Shown here piece after piece: positions 9,047-16,960 of a DNA stretch of 64,000 nucleotides; the stretch's first letter is position 1, and each line of letters starts with the position of its first letter. The stretch is from positions 9,576-73,575 of the forward strand of contig JAEZTL010000038.1 in assembly GCA_023421395.1 (NCBI GenBank), read 5' to 3'. Under the pieces are notes generated by a model. That model saw only the letters and a list, made by a program, of their open reading frames with translations, was not told where the DNA came from and searched no databases. The stretch is from Bacillota bacterium (lineage in GTDB: Bacteria; Bacillota; Clostridia; Christensenellales; Aristaeellaceae). Both the position numbers and the translations under genes were made by a program.

Positions 9047-9899
9047 CTTTCGAGGATTTTACTTTAAACAGGCGACGGCGGACGACGCCCTCTCGCTGAT
9101 CGCCGCCACCGGACAGGGCGCCGGGGGACGGCGGTTCGCCTCCATCCAGGTAGTGCTGCCGGAGGCCGCGTTCACGGTGCCCTTCCCGGTGGAGGAGGCG
9201 CGCCTGGAGCCCGCCGGGCCATCCGTCCACTTCGGTGAAAACCGACTGGACGCCTCAGGGATGAAAGTGGATCTTCGCGGCGGCGGACACGAAGTTTGTG
9301 GAGAACTGATCTTCGGCCCACTCTCCCGTCCCCGGGGCGACATCATGGGGCCTTTCGGGTTACTGCCGGGCCTTGAGTGCCGCCACCGACTCGTAAGCAT
9401 GGCCCATGAGGTCCGGGGGATGCTGTCTGTGGATGGGCGGGAACGGCGCTTCGACGGCGCACTGGGCTACATCGAGGGGGATTCGGGTCGCTCCTTCCCG
9501 AAAAGCTATCTTTGGACGCAGGTCTTCTCGCCTGGCGGCGAGCCGCGCTCCGTGATGCTGTCCGTAGCGGAAATCCCCTGCGCGGGTTTGCGCTTTACCG
9601 GCATCCTTGGCTTTGCGCTGCTGGACGACCGCGAAATTCGGCTGGCCACATACCTGCGTGCACGGGTTGTGGAGATTGCGGACGGCTGCGTCACCGTCCG
9701 CCAGGGCGGATACACGCTGACCGTGGAATTTGACCTCGGCCCTTCCACCGCGCTTGAGGCGCCTGTCAACGGCGTCATGACCCGTGAAATCGGCGAACGC
9801 CTCTCCGGCCGAGCCCGTTACTGCATGACGCTGGACGGCAGGGTGCTCTTCGACTTCCTGTCTGAAAATGCAAGCTTTGAGTATGAATACGCCCGGTAG
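9039..9899 (+). CDS. Tocopherol-cyclase-like (lipocalin-type) protein
   Basis: About 286 residues. The segment GYIEGDSGRSFPKSYLWTQ is the hallmark of the tocopherol cyclase family (Y-x-E-x-x-W/G-G-x-S-F-P), followed by beta-rich sequence, consistent with the paired lipocalin-like barrels of that family. Bacterial members outside phototrophs are of unknown role and probably bind hydrophobic molecules. The start is TTG 9039 with AGGAAGG eight bases upstream, overlapping the end of the Rieske oxidoreductase. Pairing with a Rieske-FAD enzyme suggests redox chemistry on a lipid or quinone-like compound; that is inference. Confidence 0.75.
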   Translation: MNSFRGFYFKQATADDALSLIAATGQGAGGRRFASIQVVLPEAAFTVPFPVEEARLEPAGPSVHFGENRLDASGMKVDLRGGGHEVCGELIFGPLSRPRGDIMGPFGLLPGLECRHRLVSMAHEVRGMLSVDGRERRFDGALGYIEGDSGRSFPKSYLWTQVFSPGGEPRSVMLSVAEIPCAGLRFTGILGFALLDDREIRLATYLRARVVEIADGCVTVRQGGYTLTVEFDLGPSTALEAPVNGVMTREIGERLSGRARYCMTLDGRVLFDFLSENASFEYEYAR

Positions 9900-9906
9900 G
9901 TGATCC

Positions 9907-9918
9907 GAACAGGTGTTC
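9907..9918. promoter_or_regulatory. LexA/DinR SOS box 1
   Basis: GAACAGGTGTTC fits the Gram-positive SOS operator GAAC-N4-GTTC exactly. It lies upstream of the -35 box of the radical-SAM operon promoter. Confidence 0.75.
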
Positions 9919-9943
9919 CCAGCAGATTTAATCAAGCGTTCGG

Positions 9944-9972
9944 TTGCGGGATGCCGCCACGTCTGTTATAAT
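9944..9972 (+). promoter_or_regulatory. Promoter of the radical-SAM DNA repair pair
   Basis: TTGCGG (9944-9949), 17-bp spacer, TATAAT (9967-9972). The second SOS box starts nine bases after the -10 box, covering the expected transcription start. Confidence 0.75.
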
Positions 9973-9980
9973 CCTTATCA

Positions 9981-9992
9981 GAACATATGTTC
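9981..9992. promoter_or_regulatory. LexA/DinR SOS box 2
   Basis: GAACATATGTTC, a perfect 12-bp palindrome and the textbook GAAC-N4-GTTC operator, followed by G to give most of the extended box. It is placed where bound LexA would block transcription initiation. Its centre is 74 bp from that of box 1. Confidence 0.88.
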
Positions 9993-10020
9993 GTTTTATG
10001 CCGAATCGAGGGATTTTCTC

Positions 10021-11313
10021 ATGGATGCAATGCAAAAGCTGACACTGCTCACCGACGCCGCCAAATACGACGTGGCCTGCACCTCCTCCGGCGTCGACCG
10101 CTCCGGGCGCGGCGGGGCCATCGGCAGCGCCGCGGCCTGCGGTATCTGCCATAGCTTTGCCGGAGACGGCCGCTGCATATCGCTTTTAAAGGTGCTCCAG
10201 TCCAGCGCCTGCCGGTATGACTGCGCCTATTGCGTTAACCGCCGCTCCAACGACACGCCACGCGCCACCTTCCAGCCCCGGGAACTGGCAGACCTGACGA
10301 TGGCCTTCTACCGCCGGAATTACATCGAAGGGCTCTTCCTGAGCTCCGCCGTGGCGGGCTCCGCCGACCGCACCTGTGAGCTGATGATCGAGACGCTGCG
10401 TATCCTGCGGGAGGAATACCGCTTCGGCGGTTACATCCACTGCAAGGCAATCCCCGGCGCGGATACGCTTTTGATTGAGCGCATGGGCCTTTACGCGGAC
10501 CGGATGAGTGTCAACATTGAGCTTCCGTCCAGGCAGAGCCTCATGCTGCTGGCGCCTGAAAAGAACCGGGACAACATCCTGGGCCCGATGAAGCGCATCG
10601 CCGGCGGAATCCAGGAGAATACCCGCGCGCTGACCCTCTACCGCCATGCGCCGAAATTCGCGCCAGCGGGCCAGTCCACGCAGATGATCGTCGGCGCGAC
10701 GCCGGAGAACGACCAAGCTATTCTGAAGCTTTCCGAAGCGCTGTACGACCGGTTCCATTTAAAGCGCGTGTTTTATTCGGCTTACATCCCGCTCAACGAT
10801 GACAGACTGCTGCCCCCCCTCGGTACGCCGCCGCCCCTTTTGCGCGAACACCGTTTGTATCAGGCGGACTGGCTTTTGCGCTTCTACGGCTTCCGCGCCG
10901 ACGAACTGCTGGACGACCGCCGCCCCAACCTGGACCCGGAGCTGGACCCCAAGTGCAACTGGGCGGTGGGACATCTGGACCAGTTCCCGGTGGACGTCAA
11001 CCGCGCGCCGCAGGAACTATTGCTGCGCGTACCGGGCGTGGGCGTCAAAAGCGCCTGGCGCATTTTGCAAGCCCGCAGGCATGGGGCGCTGGACTTCGAG
11101 GCGCTCAAAAAGATGGGTGTGGTATTAAAGCGCGCGCAGCACTTCATCACCTGCTCGGGAAAGCCGCTGATCCGGTTGCGCCTGGACGATCAAACGACCC
11201 TGACCAGCCTGCTTGCAAGCCGCGCGATGGTGCTGGGCGAACACTCCGTTCAATTGTCGCTGCTCGACCCCACGGAGGAGGATCTGCAAAAATGCCTTAC
11301 AGGACAGATGTAG
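10021..11313 (+). CDS. Putative DNA modification/repair radical SAM protein
   Basis: A 430-residue radical S-adenosylmethionine enzyme of the TIGR03916-type family. The cluster motif C64-x3-C68-x2-C71 (ACRYDCAYC) binds the [4Fe-4S] cluster. A helix-hairpin-helix segment (ELLLRVPGVGVKSAWRILQA, about residues 334-354) indicates DNA binding. The substrate lesion or base is unknown. ATG 10021 is preceded by GAGGG at usual spacing. The next gene, its habitual partner, starts within the last codons. Two SOS boxes in the promoter directly support a DNA-damage role. Confidence 0.9.
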   Translation: MDAMQKLTLLTDAAKYDVACTSSGVDRSGRGGAIGSAAACGICHSFAGDGRCISLLKVLQSSACRYDCAYCVNRRSNDTPRATFQPRELADLTMAFYRRNYIEGLFLSSAVAGSADRTCELMIETLRILREEYRFGGYIHCKAIPGADTLLIERMGLYADRMSVNIELPSRQSLMLLAPEKNRDNILGPMKRIAGGIQENTRALTLYRHAPKFAPAGQSTQMIVGATPENDQAILKLSEALYDRFHLKRVFYSAYIPLNDDRLLPPLGTPPPLLREHRLYQADWLLRFYGFRADELLDDRRPNLDPELDPKCNWAVGHLDQFPVDVNRAPQELLLRVPGVGVKSAWRILQARRHGALDFEALKKMGVVLKRAQHFITCSGKPLIRLRLDDQTTLTSLLASRAMVLGEHSVQLSLLDPTEEDLQKCLTGQM

Positions 11314-12116
11314 TTTACCGCTACGACGGCACGCTGGACGGGTTTTTGTGCTGCGTGTACGAGAGTTATGCCATGAAGGAGATGCCCGCGGCGATTCTGG
11401 GTCCTGAGGACGAGCAGCTTTCACTGCTCCCGACGAGGGATGTGGAAACCGACGCATTCCGGGCGGCGCGGGTGCTGAAATCCATTCCGGCGCGCATCTC
11501 GGAGGACGCACTGTATTTGGTCGAGCGGGCGATGCTGACCTCGATGCCGGAGAAGGAAAAACGGCTGCTCGAGTTCCTGCGTCTGGGGTACCGCAAAGGG
11601 GGCATGGTGATGGACATGGTGCATGACGACGCGGTCGCGCCGGTTCTCGCCGCCGTCACCCATCTGGGACGCGAGGCCCACCTTTTTCTGGGCTTTGTGC
11701 GGTTCACGGAGAACGCCGGCGTGCTGGCGTCTGTCATTGAGCCGAAGAACCGGGTGCTGCCGCTGATCGCGCGGCACTTTCTGAATCGCTATCCAAACGA
11801 GGCCTTCATCATCTTCGACCGGACGCACCGGGAAGCGCTGGTCGCGCAGCGGGGTCGCGGCCGCATCGCGCCGCTTTTATCGCTGGAGTTGCCCGCGCCG
11901 AACGATATGGAGCGCGCCGTGCGGGCACTGTGGCGCCGCTTTCATCAATCGGTCGAGATCGATCAGCGCAGGAATTCCGTTTGCCAGCGCACGCATCTGC
12001 CGCATCGGTACCGGCGCGTCATGACCGAGTTTGAGGCCGAACCGGCGGGCGAGCGGGCCGACCGCGTCCCATCCGTCGACTTCTCCGCAAATCCCGCCCA
12101 TTTACCGGGCGTATGA
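11292..12116 (+). CDS. Radical-SAM-partner DNA metabolism protein (TIGR03915/DUF4130-type)
   Basis: A 274-residue protein starting MPYRTDVVYRYDGTLDGFLCCVYESY, the N-terminal signature of the family that nearly always sits beside the radical-SAM DNA protein. The DUF4130 core is visible at VTHLGREAHLFLGFVRF and RYPNEAFIIFDRTHREALV. It has been speculated to act in uracil-DNA-glycosylase-like chemistry; the biochemical role is unproven. It overlaps the upstream gene by 22 bases, with GGAGGAGG as ribosome site, so the two are translationally coupled and under the same SOS control. Confidence 0.85.
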   Translation: MPYRTDVVYRYDGTLDGFLCCVYESYAMKEMPAAILGPEDEQLSLLPTRDVETDAFRAARVLKSIPARISEDALYLVERAMLTSMPEKEKRLLEFLRLGYRKGGMVMDMVHDDAVAPVLAAVTHLGREAHLFLGFVRFTENAGVLASVIEPKNRVLPLIARHFLNRYPNEAFIIFDRTHREALVAQRGRGRIAPLLSLELPAPNDMERAVRALWRRFHQSVEIDQRRNSVCQRTHLPHRYRRVMTEFEAEPAGERADRVPSVDFSANPAHLPGV

Positions 12117-12128
12117 AGGAGGAAGCCC

Positions 12129-12596
12129 ATGCAATTCAGACTGGCGCTCATCGCGGTGTCCGATGTGGAGAGGTCCAAGGCGTTCTACGGTGATCTGTTC
12201 GAACAGAAAGTGGCGATGGATCTGGGGTGGAACGTGACCTTCAGCGGAGGCTTTGCCATTCAGCAGAATTTCGCGTGGCTTATCGACGCGCCGCCGGAGT
12301 CGGTGATCCCCCGCGCGCACAACCTGGAGCTGTATTTCGAGGTGCAGGATTTCGACGCGTTCCTCGCGAGGCTCGCGCAGCATCCTGAAATCGAGCTGGT
12401 ACATCCGCCGAAGAAGCACGAATGGCAGCAGCGCGTCTCCCGGCTCTACGATCCGGACGGGCACATCATCGAAGTGGGTGAATCCATGGCCGTCATCGCC
12501 CGGCGCTTCCTTTCGGAAGGCAAGACGATCGAGGAGACGGCGGCGCTCATCCAGCATCCGATTGCCTTCGTGGAGGCGGCCGCCGGAGAGGAATAA
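12129..12596 (+). CDS. VOC-superfamily (glyoxalase/bleomycin resistance-like) protein
   Basis: A 155-residue protein with two beta-alpha-beta-beta-beta repeats. The N-terminal repeat begins FRLALIAVSDVERSKAFYGDLFEQKV; the second ends RVSRLYDPDGHIIEVGES, the standard VOC motif with a metal-ligand glutamate. The C-terminal tail (AVIARRFLSEGKTIEETAALIQ) is an added helical extension. Substrate unknown; homologues include dioxygenases, glyoxalases and antibiotic-binding proteins. It lies 12 bases after the SOS-regulated pair, behind GAAGGAGGAAG, and may be co-transcribed. A terminator follows. Confidence 0.85.
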   Translation: MQFRLALIAVSDVERSKAFYGDLFEQKVAMDLGWNVTFSGGFAIQQNFAWLIDAPPESVIPRAHNLELYFEVQDFDAFLARLAQHPEIELVHPPKKHEWQQRVSRLYDPDGHIIEVGESMAVIARRFLSEGKTIEETAALIQHPIAFVEAAAGEE

Positions 12597-12648
12597 TCGC
12601 CCGGACAGGAATTCCCGCGCCAACCCTCCCTTTCCAACGGACAGAAAA

Positions 12649-12685
12649 ATCCCGCGTCCGGCTCAAGCCGCGCGGGATCTCTTTT
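12649..12685. terminator. Terminator after the VOC gene
   Basis: Stem ATCCCGCG/CGCGGGAT extended by CGGCT/AGCCG around a CA loop, followed by CTCTTTTA. It lies between convergent genes and may serve both strands. Confidence 0.8.
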
Positions 12686-13178
12686 ATGAATTGGATTCAT
12701 TTTTTCCCGCCAGGCCGGGCTCCCCTCCGGAATCGGACGCGGCGGCGGATTCCGCCGGGCCGCCCGGCGCCTCAAAAAACAGCGGCCTTCGCTTTCGGTA
12801 ATAAACGCAGACGAGGATCGAATAGATCGCCACCGTGGCCAGTTGGATTTCCATGGTCACAACCTGCGGCGAATCGTACCGCACGTACAGTATCAGCAGG
12901 CAGAGGCTGTATATCGGATTCAGGATCAGATAAATCATGAAGCTGTACCAGGCATAGGCCTTCCATTTCCAAAACCCGACGAACGCCGCCAGAAACAGAA
13001 AGAGCGCGACGGTGGTATAGGCAATGTCAACCCAGTAAAGCGGGCTCAAATTCAAGTTGGGCAGCATATCCAGCAGCAGCCGTTTGAGCATGATGAGAAA
13101 ACCGGCAGGCAGCGAAAAGTAGTGGACAAACTTGTGAAAGCCGAGCGGCGTATTCTCTCTTTCGTAATAGCGCTTCAC
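12684..13178 (-). CDS. Four-helix integral membrane protein, unknown function
   Basis: Not recognised. A 164-residue protein with four hydrophobic segments (for example IAYTTVALFLFLAAFVGFW, WYSFMIYLILNPIYSLCLLI, IQLATVAIYSILVCVYY) and an acidic, alanine-rich C-terminal tail. GTG 13178 is chosen because GGGAGA precedes it at the right distance; upstream codons lack a ribosome site. It is the last gene on the minus strand after the LCP protein and could be the tail of the long rnf transcript. No catalytic motif is visible. Confidence 0.7.
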   Translation of the reverse strand: MKRYYERENTPLGFHKFVHYFSLPAGFLIMLKRLLLDMLPNLNLSPLYWVDIAYTTVALFLFLAAFVGFWKWKAYAWYSFMIYLILNPIYSLCLLILYVRYDSPQVVTMEIQLATVAIYSILVCVYYRKRRPLFFEAPGGPAESAAASDSGGEPGLAGKNESNS

Positions 13179-13245
13179 GGTGATGTCTCCCTTCGATGAT
13201 TCCACACCCTGGAAACCCGCGCCGCACACCCCGCATCAAAACCCA

Positions 13246-14193
13246 TTAAGACCCCGAACCGTTCAGAAACACCTTGAGCAGTTGCCGGTTCTTCTCAAGG
13301 TCGGGCTTGATCACCCAGGCGCCATCCACCGTGCCGGTGGTATAGGCGCCTTCCGCGGGCAGCCGGAACTGCTCCAGGCTGAGTCCGCCCGTCAGCACCT
13401 TAACGGCCTCCAGGCCCATCTCAAACACGTTGACGTTGGTGTCGACGGCAGAGAACGCCGTCTGCATCAACTTGGCGTAGATCACCGGATTCTTCGTGGC
13501 GCGCAGCTTTCCGATCATCGCCTCCAACACGGCGCGCTGCCTGCTCGCGCGCATATAGTCGGAATCGATCTTGCGAATGCGCGAGTAGGCGAGCGCCTGC
13601 GGGCCGGTAAGGAGCGTATCCGCACCGTAGCTCTTCAGATAATCGATTGGGCGGCCATCGCCCAACCGCTTCCATGTGGCGTCCAGGCCCTTGTTGATCT
13701 CCTGCATCTCCGCCTTGGTCACGTTCACCGACACGCCGCCGATGCTGTCAATGAGGTCGGAGAAGCCCTCAAAATCAATGACCGCGTATTTTGTGATGTT
13801 CAGGCCGAATGCCTGATTCACCGTGCGCATGGCCAACTGTTCCCCGCCGAAACGGTAGGCCGCGTTGATTTTATTCTTCCCATAACCCTCGATGTTCACC
13901 AGCGTATCCCGCATGATCGAAGTCAGCTTGATGTCGCCGCTGCCGATGGAGGCCACCATGATCGAGTCCGTGCGGCCCCGCCCCTGCTCGTTGTCCGCGC
14001 CCAGCAGCAGGACGTCGGTATAACCGGACGAAAACAGCCCGTCCAGCGAGAGCCCGCCGGGCAGGTTAATGGAAAGCGGCAGACGCGTGACCAGCATCAA
14101 CAAAGCCCAAAGGATCGCCAGAATCAGCGCAATGCGGAAAAGACGGCCGAGACAGCTCGGACGTCTTCTGGGTCGGTACGGTTCATAGTACAT
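13246..14193 (-). CDS. LytR-CpsA-Psr (LCP) family cell-wall transferase
   Basis: Membrane-anchored enzyme that attaches teichoic acids or other glycopolymers from undecaprenyl phosphate to peptidoglycan. The 315-residue protein has a short basic cytoplasmic tail, one transmembrane helix (about residues 18-37) and an extracytoplasmic LCP domain with the conserved phosphate-binding arginines in RTDSIMVASI, SIMRDTLVNIEGYG and SRIRKIDSDYMRASRQR. All key motifs are present. It lies 39 bases downstream of the RibF-like gene on the same strand, an unusual neighbour for an Rnf operon; co-transcription is likely but functional linkage is not evident. Confidence 0.92.
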   Translation of the reverse strand: MYYEPYRPRRRPSCLGRLFRIALILAILWALLMLVTRLPLSINLPGGLSLDGLFSSGYTDVLLLGADNEQGRGRTDSIMVASIGSGDIKLTSIMRDTLVNIEGYGKNKINAAYRFGGEQLAMRTVNQAFGLNITKYAVIDFEGFSDLIDSIGGVSVNVTKAEMQEINKGLDATWKRLGDGRPIDYLKSYGADTLLTGPQALAYSRIRKIDSDYMRASRQRAVLEAMIGKLRATKNPVIYAKLMQTAFSAVDTNVNVFEMGLEAVKVLTGGLSLEQFRLPAEGAYTTGTVDGAWVIKPDLEKNRQLLKVFLNGSGS

Positions 14194-14231
14194 AGGCGTA
14201 CTCCACGGCTGTATTCGACGCCTGACGCGCG

Positions 14232-14825
14232 TCAGCGGCCCAGCATCCGGGCGGCGAGTTTTACATCGCCGCGCTCCAGCGCCGCGCGAATCCTCGTCGA
14301 GGATACCTTTTCGCCGTCCATCAACACGACGGGCATTTCGTAGACCTCAAACCCCATCTCCTCGCCCAGGGAACGGAGCGACTTGACGTCACCCGCGCCC
14401 TTGAAGCCGAATGTGAAGTCCACCCCCGCCACCACCGCCCGGACATCATACCGGTCCAGCAGCATCCGCAGGAACGCGCGGGGGGATTTCTCCGCCAGCG
14501 TCTTTGTAAACTTCACCATATCCACCCGGTCGACGCCCAGCGCATACAGCGCGGCGCGGCGGGTGGCGGCGTCCATGATCAGCGCGGGCATCTGCCCAAA
14601 CACGCTGCGCGGGTGGTTCTCAAACGTATAGACGACAGAACGCCAACCCCGGTTGCGTGCAATCTCCACCGCCTGGCGCACCAGCGCCTGATGACCGACG
14701 TGCACACCGTCAAACATGCCCAGCGCGACGACGGAGGGCTGACGGCCCTGATCCTCTCTGTCAACCCCCTGAAGGGCGCTTCGGCGTCCGTTGCCTTTTT
14801 GATCGCTCGATGCCTTCGGCGTCAT
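14232..14825 (-). CDS. RibF-type FAD synthetase domain protein lacking riboflavin kinase
   Basis: Adenylyltransferase that makes FAD from FMN and ATP. The 197-residue protein has the nucleotidyltransferase motif ALGMFDGVHVGHQALV, the flavin-binding segment VVAGVDFTFGFKGAGD and the late motif VSSTRIRAALERGDVKLAARMLG. Normal RibF is about 300 residues with a C-terminal flavokinase domain; here the protein ends exactly at the domain boundary and no flavokinase sequence follows, so it can adenylylate but not phosphorylate. Start ATG 14825 has AAGGA upstream. It sits directly after rnfA, suggesting a dedicated FAD supply for ApbE, which uses FAD as FMN donor. Confidence 0.85.
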   Translation of the reverse strand: MTPKASSDQKGNGRRSALQGVDREDQGRQPSVVALGMFDGVHVGHQALVRQAVEIARNRGWRSVVYTFENHPRSVFGQMPALIMDAATRRAALYALGVDRVDMVKFTKTLAEKSPRAFLRMLLDRYDVRAVVAGVDFTFGFKGAGDVKSLRSLGEEMGFEVYEMPVVLMDGEKVSSTRIRAALERGDVKLAARMLGR

Positions 14826-14866
14826 ACATTCGTTCCTTGTTGCAATTCTTGAATCCGCGCCGCCCT

Positions 14867-15448
14867 TCAACTTCCGAAGCCGGAAAAGCCGAGGAGCGCC
14901 AGCGCGATGAGCCCTGCGCTGACCAGCGCAATGGGCAGCCCTTTGAGGCCTTCCGGCACATCGGAAAGCGCCAGCCGTTCCCGTACGCCCGCCAGCAGCA
15001 CTACCGCCAGGAGGAAGCCCGCGCCGCCGAACACGCCGGTCAGCGCGCCATAAAGGAAAGATTCCGCCTGGGCGCTGAAGAGCGCCGCGCCCAGCACCGC
15101 TCCGACGAGCGCGATCAGCGCATGCAGCGCCGTCGGCTCCCCGAGACCAAACGGATTTTTAGCCTTCAAAATCCGGTTGAAAAGGCTGAACACAGCCAGA
15201 ATCACCAGCGCGAACATCGCCGTCGTCAGGAATCCCAGCTTCAGCGGCATCAGCACAAAGAAATACAGCGCGCTGGTGACGATGGAGACGAGCACGATCA
15301 TCAGCGCCACCCAGGCACCGATCCGCAGGGATGCCTTGAACTTGTCCGCACCCAGCGCCGAACGCTCCGCGAAGAAGCGCGAGAACACGAAGTTATCCGT
15401 CAGGACGCCGCCAAAGAGAATCGCCAGAACCTTCATTCCGTCGATCAT
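14867..15448 (-). CDS. rnfA: Rnf/Nqr complex subunit RnfA
   Basis: Integral membrane subunit of the ferredoxin:NAD+ oxidoreductase that pumps Na+ or H+. The protein is about 193 residues with six hydrophobic helices. LTDNFVFSRFFAERSALG near the N-terminus and a half-helix pattern around a membrane cysteine/cluster region correspond to RnfA/NqrE, although the usual LxxNxVLxxxxGxCPxxG signature is altered. ATG 15448 overlaps the rnfE stop (ATGA). In most operons rnfB follows rnfA; here the next gene is the FAD synthetase and no RnfB-like ferredoxin is present. Confidence 0.85.
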   Translation of the reverse strand: MIDGMKVLAILFGGVLTDNFVFSRFFAERSALGADKFKASLRIGAWVALMIVLVSIVTSALYFFVLMPLKLGFLTTAMFALVILAVFSLFNRILKAKNPFGLGEPTALHALIALVGAVLGAALFSAQAESFLYGALTGVFGGAGFLLAVVLLAGVRERLALSDVPEGLKGLPIALVSAGLIALALLGFSGFGS

Positions 15449-16059
15449 GCGTCCTCCCCTCCCTTCCCGCGCCCGGGCATGCACGCCCGAACGATCGCCA
15501 GAATCACGCCGGCAATGAGAAAGCCGCCCGGCGCGACCGCGAGCATGCGCATCGGCTGGAACGCCTCGCCCAGTTTGACGCCAAACACGGCGCCGCTCCC
15601 CAGCACCTCGCGAAGGCAGCCGATCACCGTCAGCGCCACCAGATACAGCGCGCCGCGCGCCAGCGCATGAACGAGCGAATCCTCTGTCTCCCGGTCCTCG
15701 TCATACACTTCGGGATAGGCCGTCAGCGCGCAGAGAAAAGGAACCAGCGTCATGTAAAGCCCCAGCGGCGAGGCGAGGCGGGGCTGTGCCACCGCCAGAA
15801 CCATCTGCGCCATCGAGGCCACGGTGGCCGCGAAAAGCCAGAACGCGAAACCACGGTGCTCCTCGCGAATGAATTTCCAGATCGCCGAAAGCAGAAGGCT
15901 CGCGCCAACCGCCGTCACCAGCACACCCGCGCCGATGACCAAGCCGTTCATCCCGGTGTTCACCACCGCGATTGCGGGCAGCGCCGCCAGCGCCAGCTTG
16001 GCAAGGCCAAATTTCTTGGACGCAGCGCCAATCTGCGCCCCGCCCGGATTACTATGCAT
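15445..16059 (-). CDS. rnfE: Rnf complex subunit RnfE
   Basis: Membrane subunit homologous to RnfA, which together with it forms the inverted pair that carries electrons or ions across the membrane. The protein is about 204 residues with six hydrophobic segments, including PAIAVVNTGMNGLVIGAGVL and LYLVALTVIGCLREVLGSGAVFG, the latter being the RnfE signature. ATG 16059 is preceded by AGGAGGGAG and overlaps the last codons of rnfD. The stop overlaps the rnfA start. The Na+/H+ preference cannot be told from sequence here. Confidence 0.9.
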   Translation of the reverse strand: MHSNPGGAQIGAASKKFGLAKLALAALPAIAVVNTGMNGLVIGAGVLVTAVGASLLLSAIWKFIREEHRGFAFWLFAATVASMAQMVLAVAQPRLASPLGLYMTLVPFLCALTAYPEVYDEDRETEDSLVHALARGALYLVALTVIGCLREVLGSGAVFGVKLGEAFQPMRMLAVAPGGFLIAGVILAIVRACMPGRGKGGEDA

Positions 16060-16960
16060 GACGCTCCCTCCTCTTGTGGCCGTAGATGCGCGGCCGGATC
16101 GACCGGTCAATCAACGGCGTCAACGCGTTCATCGTGAGGATCGCGAAGGTCACGCCCTCGGGATAGGTCCCAAAGCGTCGCATCAACACCGTCAGCGCGC
16201 CACAGCCCAGGCCGTATACCCACTGTCCCGGGCCGGGACGGGGGCCGGAGACGTAGTCGGTCGCCATGAATACCGCGGCAAACAGGAGCCCGCCCGACAT
16301 AACCGCGGAGAGCGGATTTTCACCGACCGCCCAGGCGACGAGGCAGGCGCCCGCCGCCATGGACAGCGGAATCCGGATGTTGATGGTGTAGGTAAAGAGC
16401 AGCCAGACAAGCCCCGCCAGGATCATCAGCTTGCTGACCTCTCCAATGGAGCCGGGGATGTTACCCATGAAAAGATCCGTCCAGGAAAAGCTCTGGGCCA
16501 GCGGCGTGGCCGAAGACACTGCGTCCGCGCCCGGCGCCACATAGCCGCTTATTGCGGCGGGCCAGGAGATCAGGAGCATCGCGCGGCCAACCAGCGCGGG
16601 GTTCATGAAGTTGTGGCCCATGCCTCCGAAAAACTGCTTGGCCACGATGATCGCAAACGCGCTGCCCACCGCCGCCATCCAAAGCGGCGTGGAAGGCGGA
16701 AGCGTCAGTCCAAGAAGAAGCCCCGTCACCAGCGCGGACAGATCGCCCACACGGATGGGTTTGCGTGCCAGGGCCTGCCAGACCAGCTCCGCCATCACGG
16801 CGGCGGCAGAGGACACGAGCAGGACCCACAGCGCGGGAAGCCCGAAGTTGTACACGCCCAGCGCCGCGCAGGGCACGAGGGAGAGCACCACGTTGAGCAT
16901 CAGCCTCTGCGTGGAGACGGGCGAGAGCACATGCGGCGGATTTGAAACGGAGTATTTCAT
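16052..16960 (-). CDS. rnfD: Rnf complex subunit RnfD (covalent FMN)
   Basis: Membrane subunit with covalently bound FMN. The 302-residue protein has nine or so hydrophobic segments; SNPPHVLSPVSTQRLMLNVV at the N-terminus and GHNFMNPALVGRAMLL are RnfD motifs. The flavin attachment site is D146-A-V-S-S-A-T152-P, with T152 the expected phosphoester-linked residue. This SSAT form matters because the extra motifs in RnfG of the same operon have the same letters. The start overlaps the rnfC stop (ATGA). Confidence 0.93.
   Translation of the reverse strand: MKYSVSNPPHVLSPVSTQRLMLNVVLSLVPCAALGVYNFGLPALWVLLVSSAAAVMAELVWQALARKPIRVGDLSALVTGLLLGLTLPPSTPLWMAAVGSAFAIIVAKQFFGGMGHNFMNPALVGRAMLLISWPAAISGYVAPGADAVSSATPLAQSFSWTDLFMGNIPGSIGEVSKLMILAGLVWLLFTYTINIRIPLSMAAGACLVAWAVGENPLSAVMSGGLLFAAVFMATDYVSGPRPGPGQWVYGLGCGALTVLMRRFGTYPEGVTFAILTMNALTPLIDRSIRPRIYGHKRRERHA

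Noticed and set aside
14232..14866. The gene after rnfA as RnfB
   Set aside because: It has RibF nucleotidyltransferase motifs and no cysteine clusters, so it cannot be the ferredoxin-type RnfB.
14657..15670. 337-residue open frame on plus opposite ribF/rnfA
   Set aside because: Arg/Gln/Pro-rich translation with no motif, antisense to rnfA.
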